DNA from: Nitrospira sp.
GTDB lineage: Bacteria; Nitrospirota; Nitrospiria; Nitrospirales; Nitrospiraceae
Direction: 5' to 3'
Length of the DNA stretch: 34,343 nt
Assembly: GCA_029865345.1 (NCBI GenBank)
Contig: JAOUHD010000015.1
Coordinates: 1 to 34,343, forward strand
Numbering within the stretch: position 1 is the stretch's first letter; each line of letters opens with the position of its first letter. The notes beneath the pieces are model-generated. The model did no database searches. It worked only from the letters and a program-made list of their open reading frames with translations, and had not been told where the DNA came from. Position numbers and translations under genes: made by a program. This document shows, piece by piece, positions 1 to 9,755 of this stretch.

Positions 1-589
1 GAGTGGAAGCCATCAGACGATCCAAGGTGAACTCGACTCGCTTGTGAAGAAAGTCGATCACATCAAGCAAGTGATCATGTCACAGCAAGATATTGCCCGC
101 GCAGGGAATATCCGTGAGCCTGCGTCCACTGAAGATTTAATGGAACAGGCGGTCGTGATGGCGCTCCCCGAGCCGGAGAAATACCACATCCAACTCGTAC
201 GGGAATACAGTCCAGTCCCTATGATAATGACGGATCGACACCAAGTCTTGCAGGTATTGGTCAACCTGATTACCAACGCGAAGAACGCCATGGTGGAACA
301 CTCGGGGGGCACCCGCCGTCTCACGCTGCGCATCGGAGTGCTTTCCGCTAAGGCCTTTGCTCAATTTGAGGTGATCGATACCGGCATCGGGGTCAAACCA
401 GAGCATCTCCCTCGGCTGTTTGCACAAGGCTTTACAACGAGAAAGGCCGGTCATGGCCTTGGGCTCCATAGCGCGGCCATTGTTGCCAAAAATCTTGGCG
501 GAACGTTGCACGCGCAGAGTGTGGGCGAGGGGTGTGGTGCTACGTTCGCTCTGGAGCTCCCGTTGGTCGTGGTGGAAGCCGCAGCATGA
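1..589 (+). CDS. Sensor histidine kinase, C-terminal part (5' end outside the window)
   Basis: The reading frame is open from base 2 to the TGA at 587-589, so the start lies upstream. The visible part is the end of the dimerisation helix (KKVDHIKQVIMSQQDIARAG) followed by a complete HATPase_c domain: N box NLITNAKNAM, G1 box DTGIGV, F box FTTR and G2 box GHGLGLHSA. The phosphoacceptor histidine must lie before base 1. Kinases of this general kind autophosphorylate and pass phosphate to a receiver. The next gene starts inside this stop codon (ATGA), so the two are translationally coupled and the downstream variant receivers are the obvious partners. Family assignment is firm; the sensor input is unknown because it is outside the window. 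Confidence 0.93.
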   Translation, partial: SGSHQTIQGELDSLVKKVDHIKQVIMSQQDIARAGNIREPASTEDLMEQAVVMALPEPEKYHIQLVREYSPVPMIMTDRHQVLQVLVNLITNAKNAMVEHSGGTRRLTLRIGVLSAKAFAQFEVIDTGIGVKPEHLPRLFAQGFTTRKAGHGLGLHSAAIVAKNLGGTLHAQSVGEGCGATFALELPLVVVEAAA

Positions 590-1443
590 ATAGCGATCAG
601 GCTACCGACAATCGGCGCGTTCTCGTCATCGACGATAACAGTAACATCCATGAAGATTTCCGTAAGATCCTGATGCCGCCGGCCGATTCCGATTCATTGG
701 CTCAAGCTCGGGCCGCTCTGTTTGGAGAGGTTCCAACCCTGCCATCACAAATATGCTATGAGCTGGACTTCGCGAGTCAGGGACGAGAGGGATTCGGTCT
801 GGCTCAGAATGCTTATCAGAGAGGGAATCCGTATGCGGTGGCATTTGTGGATATGCGGATGCCGCCGGGATGGGATGGACTCGAGACCATCGAGCATCTG
901 TGGTATGTCGATCCTGATATCCAAATCGTGATTTGTTCCGCGTATTCTGATCATCCATGGGAAGATGTGAGTCGTCGTATCGGAGACACTGACAAGCTGC
1001 TGGTCCTGATGAAACCCTTCAACAGCATCGAGGTTGTTCAACTCGCGAACGCGCTGACGAAGAAATGGAATCTGGCACGCTCCGTCAAGCTGCAGATTGA
1101 TAGTCTCGCGTTCAGCGTGAGCCAACGAACAGCCGAGTTGCGGGACGCGAATGAGCGTCTGCAAGCAAACATTGTCAGTCGAGCTGCGGACAGACTGCCT
1201 GCTTATTCTCGGGACGATCTTGAGGCGACCCTCCGTCAGAAGGAAGAATTTTTAGCGATTATGAGCCATGAAATTCTGACCCCAATGAATGAACTCGTCA
1301 GGAAAGTGCAGCTCCTGTTGGATAGTCCTCTGAGTCCCGGCCAGCGTGAGCATGCGACGACACTCCAACGGTGTGCGCAGGATCTCCTTTCCCTCATCAA
1401 CGATATGCATGTGTTCATGGCGAGTGGAAGACAAGAAACTTAG
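586..1443 (+). CDS. Variant receiver protein with a C-terminal HisKA remnant and no ATPase domain
   Basis: The 285-residue protein starts at ATG 586, overlapping the preceding stop as ATGA; starts further upstream would only read into the previous gene. Residues about 11-150 form a receiver: RVLVIDDN acidic pair, phosphoacceptor D89 in [14 protein letters not shown], and K143 in MKPF. About 30 extra residues between helix 1 and strand 2 carry ARAALFG. A coiled coil (about 165-225) leads to a HisKA-like H box with H228 (MSHEILTPMNEL; kinases usually have [10 protein letters not shown]). The protein ends about 57 residues after H228, so there is no ATP-binding domain. It cannot autophosphorylate alone; it may be a phosphotransfer partner or a decaying hybrid kinase. 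Only 57 bases separate it from the next start, so no lost ATPase domain is hidden there. Confidence 0.88.
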   Translation: MNSDQATDNRRVLVIDDNSNIHEDFRKILMPPADSDSLAQARAALFGEVPTLPSQICYELDFASQGREGFGLAQNAYQRGNPYAVAFVDMRMPPGWDGLETIEHLWYVDPDIQIVICSAYSDHPWEDVSRRIGDTDKLLVLMKPFNSIEVVQLANALTKKWNLARSVKLQIDSLAFSVSQRTAELRDANERLQANIVSRAADRLPAYSRDDLEATLRQKEEFLAIMSHEILTPMNELVRKVQLLLDSPLSPGQREHATTLQRCAQDLLSLINDMHVFMASGRQET

Positions 1444-1500
1444 ACCTAAGGCCGTGAGTAATGATACTCCTGCCTCTCGGCAGACAGAAGGACATGACGG

Positions 1501-3390
1501 ATGATGGGCGACAATAATAAAAACCTTCGAATCTTGGTTGTTGACGACAATCGGGCCATCCATGAGGATTTTCGGAGAATCCTTGAAGCGCCAGCCGAGG
1601 AAGAGGGGCTCCATCGCGCACGGGCGACGCTGTTCGGAGAGACGCCACTTGTCGACGCCCTGGACCGGTTCGAGCTGGATTATGCGGATCAAGGACAAGC
1701 GGCGTTGGCCCTGGTAGAGATGGCGCGCCGGGAAGGACGTCCGTATGCGGTGGCGTTTGTCGATATGAGGATGCCGCCAGGGTGGGACGGCTTGGAAACG
1801 ATCGAACGGCTCTGGGAGGCGGACGGACGGCTTCAAGTGGTTATCTGTACGGCCTATTCAGATCATTCGTGGGCGGAGATTGCCGCACGGCTCGAGATGA
1901 GAGACCGGTTGCTCATCCTTCGGAAACCGTTTGATTCCATTGAGGTCCAACAGATTGCTGCATCGCTGACCAGGAAGTGGGAGTTGGGACGGGACATCCG
2001 GCTGCAGATCGAAGGTCTCGTTGCACAGGTCAATGCCCGCAATCGAGAACTCCAGGCGACGAACCAGCATCTCGAGCAGCAAGTGGCTGCACGGACGGCT
2101 GAGCTTCAACAGCGCCACGATGAATTACAGAAAATGGTCGAGGCCCTTAAGGAGGCCAAGGTGGCGGCGGACAAGGCCAACCAGGCCAAGTCACAGTTCT
2201 TAGCCCGTATGAGCCATGAGATCCGGACGCCCATGAACGCGATGCTCGGCATGAACGAGCTGCTTCTCTCAACCTCGTTGAACGACCGGCAGCGTCATTT
2301 CGTCCAAACCATCCATCGTTCCGGCGAGCAGTTGCTTCAGATCATCAACGACATACTCGACTTGTCCAAGATCGATGAGGACAAGATGGACCTCCGCATC
2401 ACGGGATTTGACCTGGTTGCAGCCGTGCAGGATGTTGCCGGTCTATTCCAGGAACCCTCGCGACAAAAGGGGCTTACGTTGGAATGTCAGATCGACCCCG
2501 AGTTACCTGCTGTGTGGCGGGGGGATGGTGTGCGCCTTCGGCAGATTTTGATGAACCTCGTGAACAATGCCATGAAATTTACGGAACAAGGGGGCATCCT
2601 GATTCATGTTGAGCGTCTCGAGGATCGCGAGGAGAAGACCTTATTCAAAATAACGGTGTGCGATACCGGAATCGGTATTCCTCTGGAGGCGCAGCAGAAA
2701 ATTTTCGATCCGTTCGCTCAGGTTGATGGATCGATGACGAGGCGGTACGGAGGGACGGGTTTAGGCCTCGCGATTGTTCAACGACTCGCCTCCTTGATGG
2801 ATGGAGACGTCGGTCTCACCAGTACCCCAGGAAACGGTTCCACATTTTGGTTTACGGTCTGTCTTGAGAAGGTGAGCGCGAGCGACAGAGCTGGGCTGGA
2901 GCGCAAGCAGGCGGATGACCACTCGACGCCTGACGTATTGATCACTAGGAACCAAGATAGGAGCCCGGGCGTCCATTCCTCCAAGCCACGGTCACGTGCG
3001 CGTATCCTCTTGGCTGAAGATAATCCGACGAACCAAGAGGTCTTTCTTCGCATGCTGGAGCTCTGTGGGGAATCAGCCGATACGGCGGGTACGGGTCGAG
3101 AGGCGATCCAGGCGCTTGAGAGGCGCCCATACGACCTGGTCCTCATGGACTGCGAAATGCCGGAGATGGATGGACTGACTGCGACAGCAGAAATTCGTCG
3201 ACGAGGATTTTCGAGAGGGGACGGTAGGCCTGTCACGATTCTCGCATTGTCAGGTTACGCAGTGAGCACTGTCGAAACTGCCTGCATCGCGGGCGGGATG
3301 GACGGTTTCCTGCCAAAGCCGGTGGGGCTCAAAGAGATACAGAAGGCGGTCCACCAGTGGTTACCTGCCATTGGTTCTCGCGCTGCCTAA
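1501..3390 (+). CDS. Hybrid histidine kinase REC-HisKA-HATPase-REC
   Basis: The 629-residue cytoplasmic protein has no membrane segment. An AAGGA at 1488-1492 sits eight bases before ATG 1501 (an ATG also follows at 1504). The N-terminal variant receiver has D88 and K142 and the ARATLFG insert. A coiled coil (about 165-230) leads to HisKA with H239 in [10 protein letters not shown]. HATPase_c follows with N box NLVNNAMKF (about 352-360), DTGIGI (388-393) and GGTGLGL (417-423). A classical receiver closes the protein (ILLAEDN, D550 in [12 protein letters not shown]606). All catalytic residues look intact, so this is probably an active kinase that receives phosphate at its N terminus and relays it to its own C-terminal receiver or to neighbours. 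It is the second of four tandem paralogues. Confidence 0.94.
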   Translation: MMGDNNKNLRILVVDDNRAIHEDFRRILEAPAEEEGLHRARATLFGETPLVDALDRFELDYADQGQAALALVEMARREGRPYAVAFVDMRMPPGWDGLETIERLWEADGRLQVVICTAYSDHSWAEIAARLEMRDRLLILRKPFDSIEVQQIAASLTRKWELGRDIRLQIEGLVAQVNARNRELQATNQHLEQQVAARTAELQQRHDELQKMVEALKEAKVAADKANQAKSQFLARMSHEIRTPMNAMLGMNELLLSTSLNDRQRHFVQTIHRSGEQLLQIINDILDLSKIDEDKMDLRITGFDLVAAVQDVAGLFQEPSRQKGLTLECQIDPELPAVWRGDGVRLRQILMNLVNNAMKFTEQGGILIHVERLEDREEKTLFKITVCDTGIGIPLEAQQKIFDPFAQVDGSMTRRYGGTGLGLAIVQRLASLMDGDVGLTSTPGNGSTFWFTVCLEKVSASDRAGLERKQADDHSTPDVLITRNQDRSPGVHSSKPRSRARILLAEDNPTNQEVFLRMLELCGESADTAGTGREAIQALERRPYDLVLMDCEMPEMDGLTATAEIRRRGFSRGDGRPVTILALSGYAVSTVETACIAGGMDGFLPKPVGLKEIQKAVHQWLPAIGSRAA

Positions 3391-3426
3391 GCAGCATTGC
3401 CTGTTGGCGCAGTCAGGGAGAGCTGT

Positions 3427-4692
3427 ATGAATACGGATACCGACAAGCATAGTCAGCATCTTCGAGTCTTGGTCATTGATGACAATCTCTCGATCTACGA
3501 GGACTTTCGCAAAATCCTTCAACCGGGAACGGAGACACAGGGGCTGGATGAAGCACGCGCGTCGTTATTCGGGGGCGAATCTTTCCAGAAGGCTCTTGTG
3601 CGGTTTGAACTGGATTATGCAGATCAGGGGCAAGCCGCGTTGGCTCTTGTACAAATGGCGCGCCGAGAGGGACGGCCATATGCGGTGGCGTTTGTGGACA
3701 TGCGGATGCCTCCGGGATGGGATGGGCTGGAGACCATCGAGCGTATGTGGGAGGCTGATCCCGAGATTCAGACGGTCATCTGCACGGCCTACACTGACCA
3801 TTCCTGGGAGGACATCATTCGCCGACTGGGCTGCGACGACCGGCTCCTGATTCTGCAAAAACCATTTTCCACCGTGGAGGTCTCGCAATTGGCCGCCTCC
3901 CTAACCACCAAGTGGAGGCTGGCGCGTCAGGCGCGCCAACGGTTAGAAGCGGCCGAGGCCGCCAACGTCGCGAAATCGCAATTCCTTGCCAACGTGAGCC
4001 ACGAAATCCGCACGCCCATGAACGGTATTCTCGGGATGAGCCAACTCTTGCTGCAGACGCCTCTCAACGACAAGCAACGCCGGTACATCGAGACGCTCCA
4101 CAAATCCGGAATGGCTCTGCTGCAGGTCATCAATGATATCCTCGATATCTCGAAGATTGAATCAGGCAAACTCAAGATCGAACGCATCGCGTTCGATCTG
4201 CGTCAACTCGTCAAGGATGTCCTGGAGCTATTTTCCGGCCCCATTGAGAGCAAGGGGCTGAGGCTGACGGTCGTGCTCGCTGACAATCTCCTTCCGGAAT
4301 ACGACGGTGACCCGGTGCGCATTCGGCAGATCTTAACCAACTTGATCGGCAACGCCATCAAATTTACGACCCAGGGAGAAATCGCCCTCCACGTGGCGGT
4401 CACTGAGGATACTGTCGATACGACAACGCTTTGCCTGAAAGTGCGGGACACAGGCATCGGCATCGAGCCCGCCGTCCAAGCCAAGCTCTTTACACCGTTT
4501 ACACAGGCTGACGGCAGTACTACGCGCAAGTATGGTGGGACAGGACTTGGGCTCGCCATTGTCAAGCAACTGGCGCACATGATGGGGGGGATAGTGGGTG
4601 TCGACAGTGTCCTTGGGCGAGGATCGACGTTTTGGTGCACGATTCAACTCCAAAAGCCTTCCACCAAGACGGTGTTGGCGAAGGTGGTCTAA
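3427..4692 (+). CDS. Receiver-linked histidine kinase REC-HisKA-HATPase
   Basis: I chose ATG 3427 because AGGGAG at 3415-3420 sits six bases upstream; an in-frame TTG at 3397 has no such signal. The 421-residue protein has the variant receiver (D91 in [15 protein letters not shown]145, insert ARASLFG), a short linker, HisKA with H192 ([13 protein letters not shown]), and HATPase_c with [15 protein letters not shown] and GGTGLGL. It differs from the preceding paralogue in having a shorter coiled coil and no C-terminal receiver. It is probably soluble and active, gated by phosphorylation of its own receiver. It lies 36 bases after the previous stop and 45 bases before the next start, so the four genes are likely co-transcribed. 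Confidence 0.93.
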   Translation: MNTDTDKHSQHLRVLVIDDNLSIYEDFRKILQPGTETQGLDEARASLFGGESFQKALVRFELDYADQGQAALALVQMARREGRPYAVAFVDMRMPPGWDGLETIERMWEADPEIQTVICTAYTDHSWEDIIRRLGCDDRLLILQKPFSTVEVSQLAASLTTKWRLARQARQRLEAAEAANVAKSQFLANVSHEIRTPMNGILGMSQLLLQTPLNDKQRRYIETLHKSGMALLQVINDILDISKIESGKLKIERIAFDLRQLVKDVLELFSGPIESKGLRLTVVLADNLLPEYDGDPVRIRQILTNLIGNAIKFTTQGEIALHVAVTEDTVDTTTLCLKVRDTGIGIEPAVQAKLFTPFTQADGSTTRKYGGTGLGLAIVKQLAHMMGGIVGVDSVLGRGSTFWCTIQLQKPSTKTVLAKVV

Positions 4693-4737
4693 TGCCCGGC
4701 CTCGTGAGGATACGCGAGGATAGAGGAGCTGTGACGA

Positions 4738-5985
4738 GTGTCGACAGATAGTCTCAATCGACGCATTCTCGTTGTGGACGACAACCCATCGATCCATGAC
4801 GACTTCCGGAGCATTCTTCAATTCGAGATGGGATTGGAGGCCTTCGGGCTGGCGCGTTCCGCGCTATTCGGGGGATCGATCCCTGTCCCATCCCATGAAC
4901 CTTTCCAGGTTGATTGTGTCGATCAAGGTCAGGCGGCACTTACCGCAATGGAGACCGCAAGGAGCGAGGACCGTCCCTATGCGGTCGCCTTTGTCGATAT
5001 GCGGATGCCGCCTGGGTGGGATGGACTGGAAACCATCGAACATCTCTGGAAAGCGGATTCCAGGCTGCAGGTGGTCGTCTGCACGGCCTATTCGGATCAG
5101 CCATGGGAAGAAATTCGAGATCGCATAGGCAGGAACGACAAGCTCCTGATTCTCCAGAAGCCGTTTAACGGTATTGAAGCCTTGCAGCTCGCCACCGCGC
5201 TCTGCTGGAAATGGGACTTGGCGAAGAAGGCTGTTGGACAGCTGCATGAGTTGAGTCGTTTGGTCGAGGAACGCACCACGGAGCTCCAACGTGCGAACCG
5301 GCAACTCACGGACATCAACGGCGCCCTGATGCGAACCGTGGCAAATCTTGAGTCGGCACAGACAGAAATTTTGCGGCAAAATGGCGAGTTGGAGCGTTTG
5401 GCCTCGCGCGATCCGCTCACCGGATGTCTGAACCGCCGTGCGTTCTACGCGCTGTTTGAGAAAGCGTTTGCGGAGAGCCGCGAGCACGGAAGCGAGCTCT
5501 GTTGTGTGATGGTCGACATTGATAACTTCAAGCGTGTGAATGATCGATATGGACATGCCGTCGGCGATCAAGCCATCCAAGCAGTCGCTAACTGTCTCTC
5601 CGCAGCGTTGCGGTTGACGGACACGGTTGGGCGCTATGGAGGAGAAGAGTTCTGTCTGATGTTCCCTCGCACGACGCTGGCCGAAGCGGCGGATCTGGCG
5701 GAACGTTTGCGAATACGTGTTGGGACTGAGGCGGGCAGCCGGCTTCGAATGGTGTCTGGCTTGACACTGACGGTGAGCCTCGGGGTGTCGGCCATCGCGT
5801 TTGGAGCACGGACGCCGTTGGAGCTGATCGATCAAGCGGACAAGGCGCTCTATGCTGCCAAGGAAGGTGGGAGGAATTGTGTCATGGCGCTCGCCGTGCT
5901 GGTCCCAGGAATGCATCCGTCCGAACAACTGGAGCTCCAAGTGAAGCGTGTGACGCCACGGTCTGGACCGTCAGGCGCTCGATAA
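4738..5985 (+). CDS. Response regulator diguanylate cyclase (variant REC-coiled coil-GGDEF)
   Basis: The GTG start at 4738 has GAGGAG at 4723-4728, nine bases upstream. The 415-residue protein has the variant receiver (D87, K141, insert ARSALFG), a coiled coil at about 160-220, and a GGDEF domain starting at DPLTGCLNRR (about 225). The active-site loop is GGEEF (301-305), one of the two forms found in active enzymes, and RLTD (292-295) five residues before it matches the inhibitory I-site RxxD. It should make c-di-GMP from two GTP when the receiver is phosphorylated, with product feedback. It is the last of the four tandem variant-receiver genes and links the array to c-di-GMP; a PilZ protein is encoded about 3.8 kb downstream. 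Confidence 0.95.
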   Translation: MSTDSLNRRILVVDDNPSIHDDFRSILQFEMGLEAFGLARSALFGGSIPVPSHEPFQVDCVDQGQAALTAMETARSEDRPYAVAFVDMRMPPGWDGLETIEHLWKADSRLQVVVCTAYSDQPWEEIRDRIGRNDKLLILQKPFNGIEALQLATALCWKWDLAKKAVGQLHELSRLVEERTTELQRANRQLTDINGALMRTVANLESAQTEILRQNGELERLASRDPLTGCLNRRAFYALFEKAFAESREHGSELCCVMVDIDNFKRVNDRYGHAVGDQAIQAVANCLSAALRLTDTVGRYGGEEFCLMFPRTTLAEAADLAERLRIRVGTEAGSRLRMVSGLTLTVSLGVSAIAFGARTPLELIDQADKALYAAKEGGRNCVMALAVLVPGMHPSEQLELQVKRVTPRSGPSGAR

Positions 5986-6097
5986 CATCCTTGGTACATG
6001 CGACTACTCAGCGAGTGCGAACCACCACGCCGCTGTATTCTCGTGCATCAGGACACCTTTCCAACGTTCCCATGAGTCTTCGTGAATCCAAGCGGTG

Positions 6098-6103
6098 TAT
6101 AAT
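6098..6103 (+). promoter_or_regulatory. Perfect -10 hexamer just upstream of sdhC
   Basis: TATAAT at 6098-6103 ends eight bases before the sdhC ATG (6112). No convincing -35 is visible at 15-19 base spacing. Transcription starting about seven bases after the hexamer would give an mRNA with almost no leader, which fits the lack of a properly spaced Shine-Dalgarno. This is an inference from position. Confidence 0.5.
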
Positions 6104-6111
6104 GATGGTGG

Positions 6112-6792
6112 ATGGCACACCCGTCTAACCATTTCCAGTCCTCAGTCGGCCGTAAAGTCGTCATGGCTCTAAGCGGGCTGGGGCTCGTTCTCTATGTTAT
6201 TTTTCACATGTTGGGGAACCTACAAGTATTCGAAGGATCCCATGCGCTCAATGGCTATGCGACGATGCTCCGCGACATGCCGATCCTCCTCTGGATCGCC
6301 CGGATCGGGTTGCTGAGCCTTGCGGCACTCCACATCGTCCTGGCGATCCAGTTGACCTTGCGAAATCGTCGTGCTCGCCCGGTCGCCTATGCGGTCCGCG
6401 AGTATCGCCAAGCATCGTTTGCGTCCCGCACCATGGCCGTCTCCGGCCTTGTACTCTTACTCTTTATCCTATTCCACTTGTTGCATCTGACGGCCGGCGT
6501 CATCGATCCCTCTTCTGCCGATCGCCTCGACACCGAAGGACATCGCGATGTGTATGGGAAGATCGTCCACGCGTTTCAGAATCCATTTATCGTGGCGTGT
6601 TACTTGACGGGTCAGCTGGGGCTGGGCTTGCATCTGAACCATGCCGTCACCAGCAGTTTACAGACATTGGGGCTTGAACGCGCGGCATTCAACCGACTCA
6701 TCAAGGCCGCTGGTCCCACGGTCGCGCTGTTGGTCGTTCTCGGCAATGTCGCCATCATCCTAGCCATCTTCTTGGGGATCGTACGCGGATGA
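6112..6792 (+). CDS. sdhC: Succinate dehydrogenase/fumarate reductase cytochrome b subunit, B type
   Basis: The 226-residue membrane protein has five hydrophobic helices (about 17-36, 56-80, 106-128, 155-175, 198-224), matching the single-subunit, two-haem anchors of Wolinella and Bacillus type enzymes. Candidate haem-ligand histidines within the helices are H32, H74, H122 or H125, and H174 or H177. It anchors the flavoprotein and iron-sulfur subunits and passes electrons between them and the quinone pool. The next gene starts inside its stop codon (ATGA at 6789-6792). The start has no spaced Shine-Dalgarno but a perfect -10 lies just upstream. Whether the complex oxidises succinate or reduces fumarate cannot be read from the sequence. 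Confidence 0.93.
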   Translation: MAHPSNHFQSSVGRKVVMALSGLGLVLYVIFHMLGNLQVFEGSHALNGYATMLRDMPILLWIARIGLLSLAALHIVLAIQLTLRNRRARPVAYAVREYRQASFASRTMAVSGLVLLLFILFHLLHLTAGVIDPSSADRLDTEGHRDVYGKIVHAFQNPFIVACYLTGQLGLGLHLNHAVTSSLQTLGLERAAFNRLIKAAGPTVALLVVLGNVAIILAIFLGIVRG

Positions 6793-8702
6793 TGAAACTT
6801 GATCCGAAAATTCCTGCCGGCCCGCTGGAAACCAAATGGGACCGACATCGATTCAGCGAAAAGTTAGTGAGTCCGAATAACAAGCGGAGAATCAAGGTCA
6901 TCGTCATTGGCACCGGTCTTGCCGGAGCCAGTGCGGCCTCGACCTTGGGACAGCTCGGCTATCAGGTGGAGTGCTTTTGTTTTCAGGATAGTCCACGCCG
7001 TGCGCATAGTATTGCGGCACAAGGTGGGATCAATGCCGCAAAAAATTATCAGGATGATGGGGACAGTGTGGCCCGGCTTTTTTACGACACGATCAAGGGT
7101 GGAGACTTTCGTTCGCGAGAGGCGAATGTCTATCGGCTTGCCCAGGTTAGTGCACAAATTATCGATCAATGTGTGGCTCTCGGTGTGCCTTTTGCCCGTG
7201 AATATGGCGGGCAGTTGGCCAATCGATCGTTTGGAGGTGTCCAAGTCTCGCGGACGTTCTACTGTCGCGGCCAGACCGGACAGCAACTGCTCTTGGGCGC
7301 CTATTCGGCGCTCTGCTGGCAGATTGAACGGGGACAGGTTACGATGCATCCTCGGACCGAGATGCTCGATCTGATTGTGGTTGACGGTCAGGCCCGAGGA
7401 ATTGTAGTGCGTGATCTCGTCACGGGACGGGTGAGTATCCAGACGGCCCATGCCGTGGTACTGGCGACTGGCGGCTACAGCAACGTGTACTACCTGTCGA
7501 CCAATGCGAGTGGCAGCAATGTGACGGCCACGTATCGGGCGTGGAAACAGGGTGCCGCATTCGCGAATCCGTGCTTTATGCAGATTCATCCCACGGCGAT
7601 CCCACCAGGGGACGAACACCAGGCCAAGTTGACCCTGATGTCCGAATCGCTCCGCAACGACGGGCGGTTGTGGGTGCCGAAGATGGCTGCGGATCACCGG
7701 TCTCCTGGCGACATACCCGCGGAAGAACGCGACTATTTTCTGGAACGCCGGTACCCCCGTTTCGGCAATCTTGCGCCGCGAGACATCGCGTCCCGTGCCG
7801 TGAAGACTGTGTGCGACGAAGGCCATGGCGTTGGCCCGGGAGGTCAGGGCGTGTACCTGGATTTTGCCGATGTGATTGAACGGCAGGGGCAGGATGTCGT
7901 CCACGAGCGCTATGGCAACCTCTTCGACATGTATAACCGGATCACAGGGGAAGATGCCTACTACGTCCCCATGCGGATTTATCCGGCACCACACTATACG
8001 ATGGGGGGGCTTTGGGTTGATTACAATCTTATGAGTACCATCCCGGGACTTTTCGTGATCGGAGAAGCAAATTTTGCGGATCATGGCGCCAACCGGCTCG
8101 GCGCCAGCTCCTTGATGCAAGGGCTCGCCGATGGCTATTTTATCCTGCCCTATACGATCGGTCATTATTTGGCGACGGCGAAGCTCTTACCGGTTGGAGA
8201 AGATCACAAGGAATCACGCGCGGCGCTTCAGCGCGTGGCGGGCAGGATCAGCCGCCTGCTGAACGCGAAAGGCCGTCGACCTGCGGCCTCATTTCATCGC
8301 GAAGTCGGCAAATTCTTATGGGATCACTGCGGCATGTCTCGCAACCAGGCAGGGCTTGAACTGGCACTGCGGTCGATCCCGGCCCTACGGGAAGAATTTT
8401 GGCGGAATGTCGTGGTTCCTGGATCAGGAGAAGCCTTCAACCAAGAGCTGGAATATGCGGGGAGAGTGGCTGACTATCTCGAGTTTGCTGAACTGCTCTG
8501 TCACGATGCCTTACATCGGGAAGAGTCGTGTGGGGCGCATTTCCGCGAAGAGCATCAGACGGCTGACGGTGAACCAACGCGCGACGATACCTGTTTTGCG
8601 CATGTTGCCGCATGGGAGTACCGAGAGCATGCAGTACCTATCTTGCATAAGGAACCTCTTGCCTTCGAATTCGTGCAGCCGACCACGAGAAGTTACCAAT
8701 AA
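6789..8702 (+). CDS. sdhA: Succinate dehydrogenase/fumarate reductase flavoprotein subunit
   Basis: The 637-residue protein carries the dinucleotide motif [14 protein letters not shown] near residue 37 and [11 protein letters not shown], where H73 corresponds to the histidine that binds FAD covalently in this family. IHPTAI and [14 protein letters not shown] supply the substrate-binding histidine and arginine regions. It interconverts succinate and fumarate and passes electrons to SdhB. The start ATG 6789 overlaps the sdhC stop by four bases; a second ATG follows at 6792. Length and motif order match the flavoproteins paired with B-type anchors. All expected motifs are present, so the assignment is firm. 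Confidence 0.97.
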   Translation: MMKLDPKIPAGPLETKWDRHRFSEKLVSPNNKRRIKVIVIGTGLAGASAASTLGQLGYQVECFCFQDSPRRAHSIAAQGGINAAKNYQDDGDSVARLFYDTIKGGDFRSREANVYRLAQVSAQIIDQCVALGVPFAREYGGQLANRSFGGVQVSRTFYCRGQTGQQLLLGAYSALCWQIERGQVTMHPRTEMLDLIVVDGQARGIVVRDLVTGRVSIQTAHAVVLATGGYSNVYYLSTNASGSNVTATYRAWKQGAAFANPCFMQIHPTAIPPGDEHQAKLTLMSESLRNDGRLWVPKMAADHRSPGDIPAEERDYFLERRYPRFGNLAPRDIASRAVKTVCDEGHGVGPGGQGVYLDFADVIERQGQDVVHERYGNLFDMYNRITGEDAYYVPMRIYPAPHYTMGGLWVDYNLMSTIPGLFVIGEANFADHGANRLGASSLMQGLADGYFILPYTIGHYLATAKLLPVGEDHKESRAALQRVAGRISRLLNAKGRRPAASFHREVGKFLWDHCGMSRNQAGLELALRSIPALREEFWRNVVVPGSGEAFNQELEYAGRVADYLEFAELLCHDALHREESCGAHFREEHQTADGEPTRDDTCFAHVAAWEYREHAVPILHKEPLAFEFVQPTTRSYQ

Positions 8703-8760
8703 TCGGTGAGGGGTGAGCGGGAGTAGCGGAAAGCGTTAAGAGAAAGCCTGGTGGCGGGTC

Positions 8761-9549
8761 ATGACGTTCACATTGAAAATTTGGCGCCAGAAGAGTCCAG
8801 ACGAGAAAGGCCGGTTTGTGACGTATAAAGCTCACGACGTCGGCTCCGGCATGTCGTTCTTAGAAATGCTCGATGGCGTGAATCAGGGATTGATCGCCAA
8901 GGGTGAAGAGCCGGTGGCGTTTGAGCAGGATTGCCGTGAAGGCATCTGCGGAAGTTGCTCCCTGGTAATCAATGGAATCCCGCATGGCCCGGATCGTGGC
9001 ATGTCCACCTGTCAGTTGTACATGCGGCGGTTTCCAGACGGAGCCGCCATCACGATCGAGCCGTGGCGCGCACGGGCTTTTCCCATCATCAAGGATCTGG
9101 TGGTTGATCGCCGAGCCCTGGATCGAGTTATGCAAGCAGGAGGCTATGTTTCCGTCAACACCGGTGGAGCGGTGGACGGGAACGTCTTGTTAATCGAAAA
9201 AGATCAGGCCGAAACCGCGATGGATGCCGCATCCTGCATCGGTTGTGGGGCCTGTGTGGCTGCGTGTAAGAATGCTTCGGCCATGCTGTTTGTGGCGGCC
9301 AAGGTGTCCCACTTGGCGCTCTTGCCGCAAGGGAAACCCGAGCGCACGCGTCGGGTGAAGACGATGTTAGACGCCATGGATCGAGAAGGATTCGGTTCGT
9401 GCGGCAATCAATATGAGTGTGAAGCTGTCTGTCCGAAACGCATCAGCGTCCGTTTCATCGCCACTCTCAATCGCGAATATCTCCGGGCCGGCGTCGTCGA
9501 ATCCGGTCTTCCTGCTGAGCCGGAATCTCCCCACGCAGAGTCTGCCTAG
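8761..9549 (+). CDS. sdhB: Succinate dehydrogenase/fumarate reductase iron-sulfur subunit
   Basis: The 262-residue protein has all three cluster motifs: CREGICGSC with a later C (STCQ) for [2Fe-2S], CIGCGAC for [4Fe-4S], and [13 protein letters not shown] completing the [3Fe-4S]/[4Fe-4S] region. It carries electrons from the flavin in SdhA to the haems and quinone site in SdhC. It starts at ATG 8761, 58 bases after the sdhA stop, with only a weak purine-rich stretch upstream. Gene order C-A-B is the usual order for B-type complexes, so the three form one operon. Confidence 0.97.
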   Translation: MTFTLKIWRQKSPDEKGRFVTYKAHDVGSGMSFLEMLDGVNQGLIAKGEEPVAFEQDCREGICGSCSLVINGIPHGPDRGMSTCQLYMRRFPDGAAITIEPWRARAFPIIKDLVVDRRALDRVMQAGGYVSVNTGGAVDGNVLLIEKDQAETAMDAASCIGCGACVAACKNASAMLFVAAKVSHLALLPQGKPERTRRVKTMLDAMDREGFGSCGNQYECEAVCPKRISVRFIATLNREYLRAGVVESGLPAEPESPHAESA

Positions 9550-9679
9550 CCGGCACGCTGACGGTAGGGCCTCTCCTCGTTGCGAATTATCACTAAGCGC
9601 GATGCCGACCGCCGGTCGCCAATCTCTCAAATGGTGTAAAAGTATGCTGGAAGCCACTTTGCGCCAGATGGCAATCAGC

Positions 9680-9707
9680 TTGACTGTGGGGGGAAGGCCT
9701 TTATAGT
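9680..9707 (+). promoter_or_regulatory. Sigma-70-like promoter for the PilZ gene
   Basis: TTGACT (9680-9685, five of six to consensus) is followed after 16 bases by TATAGT (9702-9707, five of six). Transcription would begin near 9714, giving a leader of about 42 bases that contains the AAAAAGG ribosome site at 9741-9747. It lies in the 206-base gap after sdhB, which holds nothing else I recognise. Confidence 0.55.
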
Positions 9708-9755
9708 GCGGTTATAGGCTGGTGGTGGGGTGGAGATGAGAAAAAGGCACATCGA

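Noticed and set aside
4864..5940. Long open frame on the minus strand opposite the GGDEF gene
   Set aside because: The sense strand has all GGDEF and receiver motifs; the antisense product shows no domain.
6864..8165. Long open frame on the minus strand opposite sdhA
   Set aside because: It lies wholly opposite the well-supported sdhA, has no recognisable motif, and reflects the GC-rich codon pattern.
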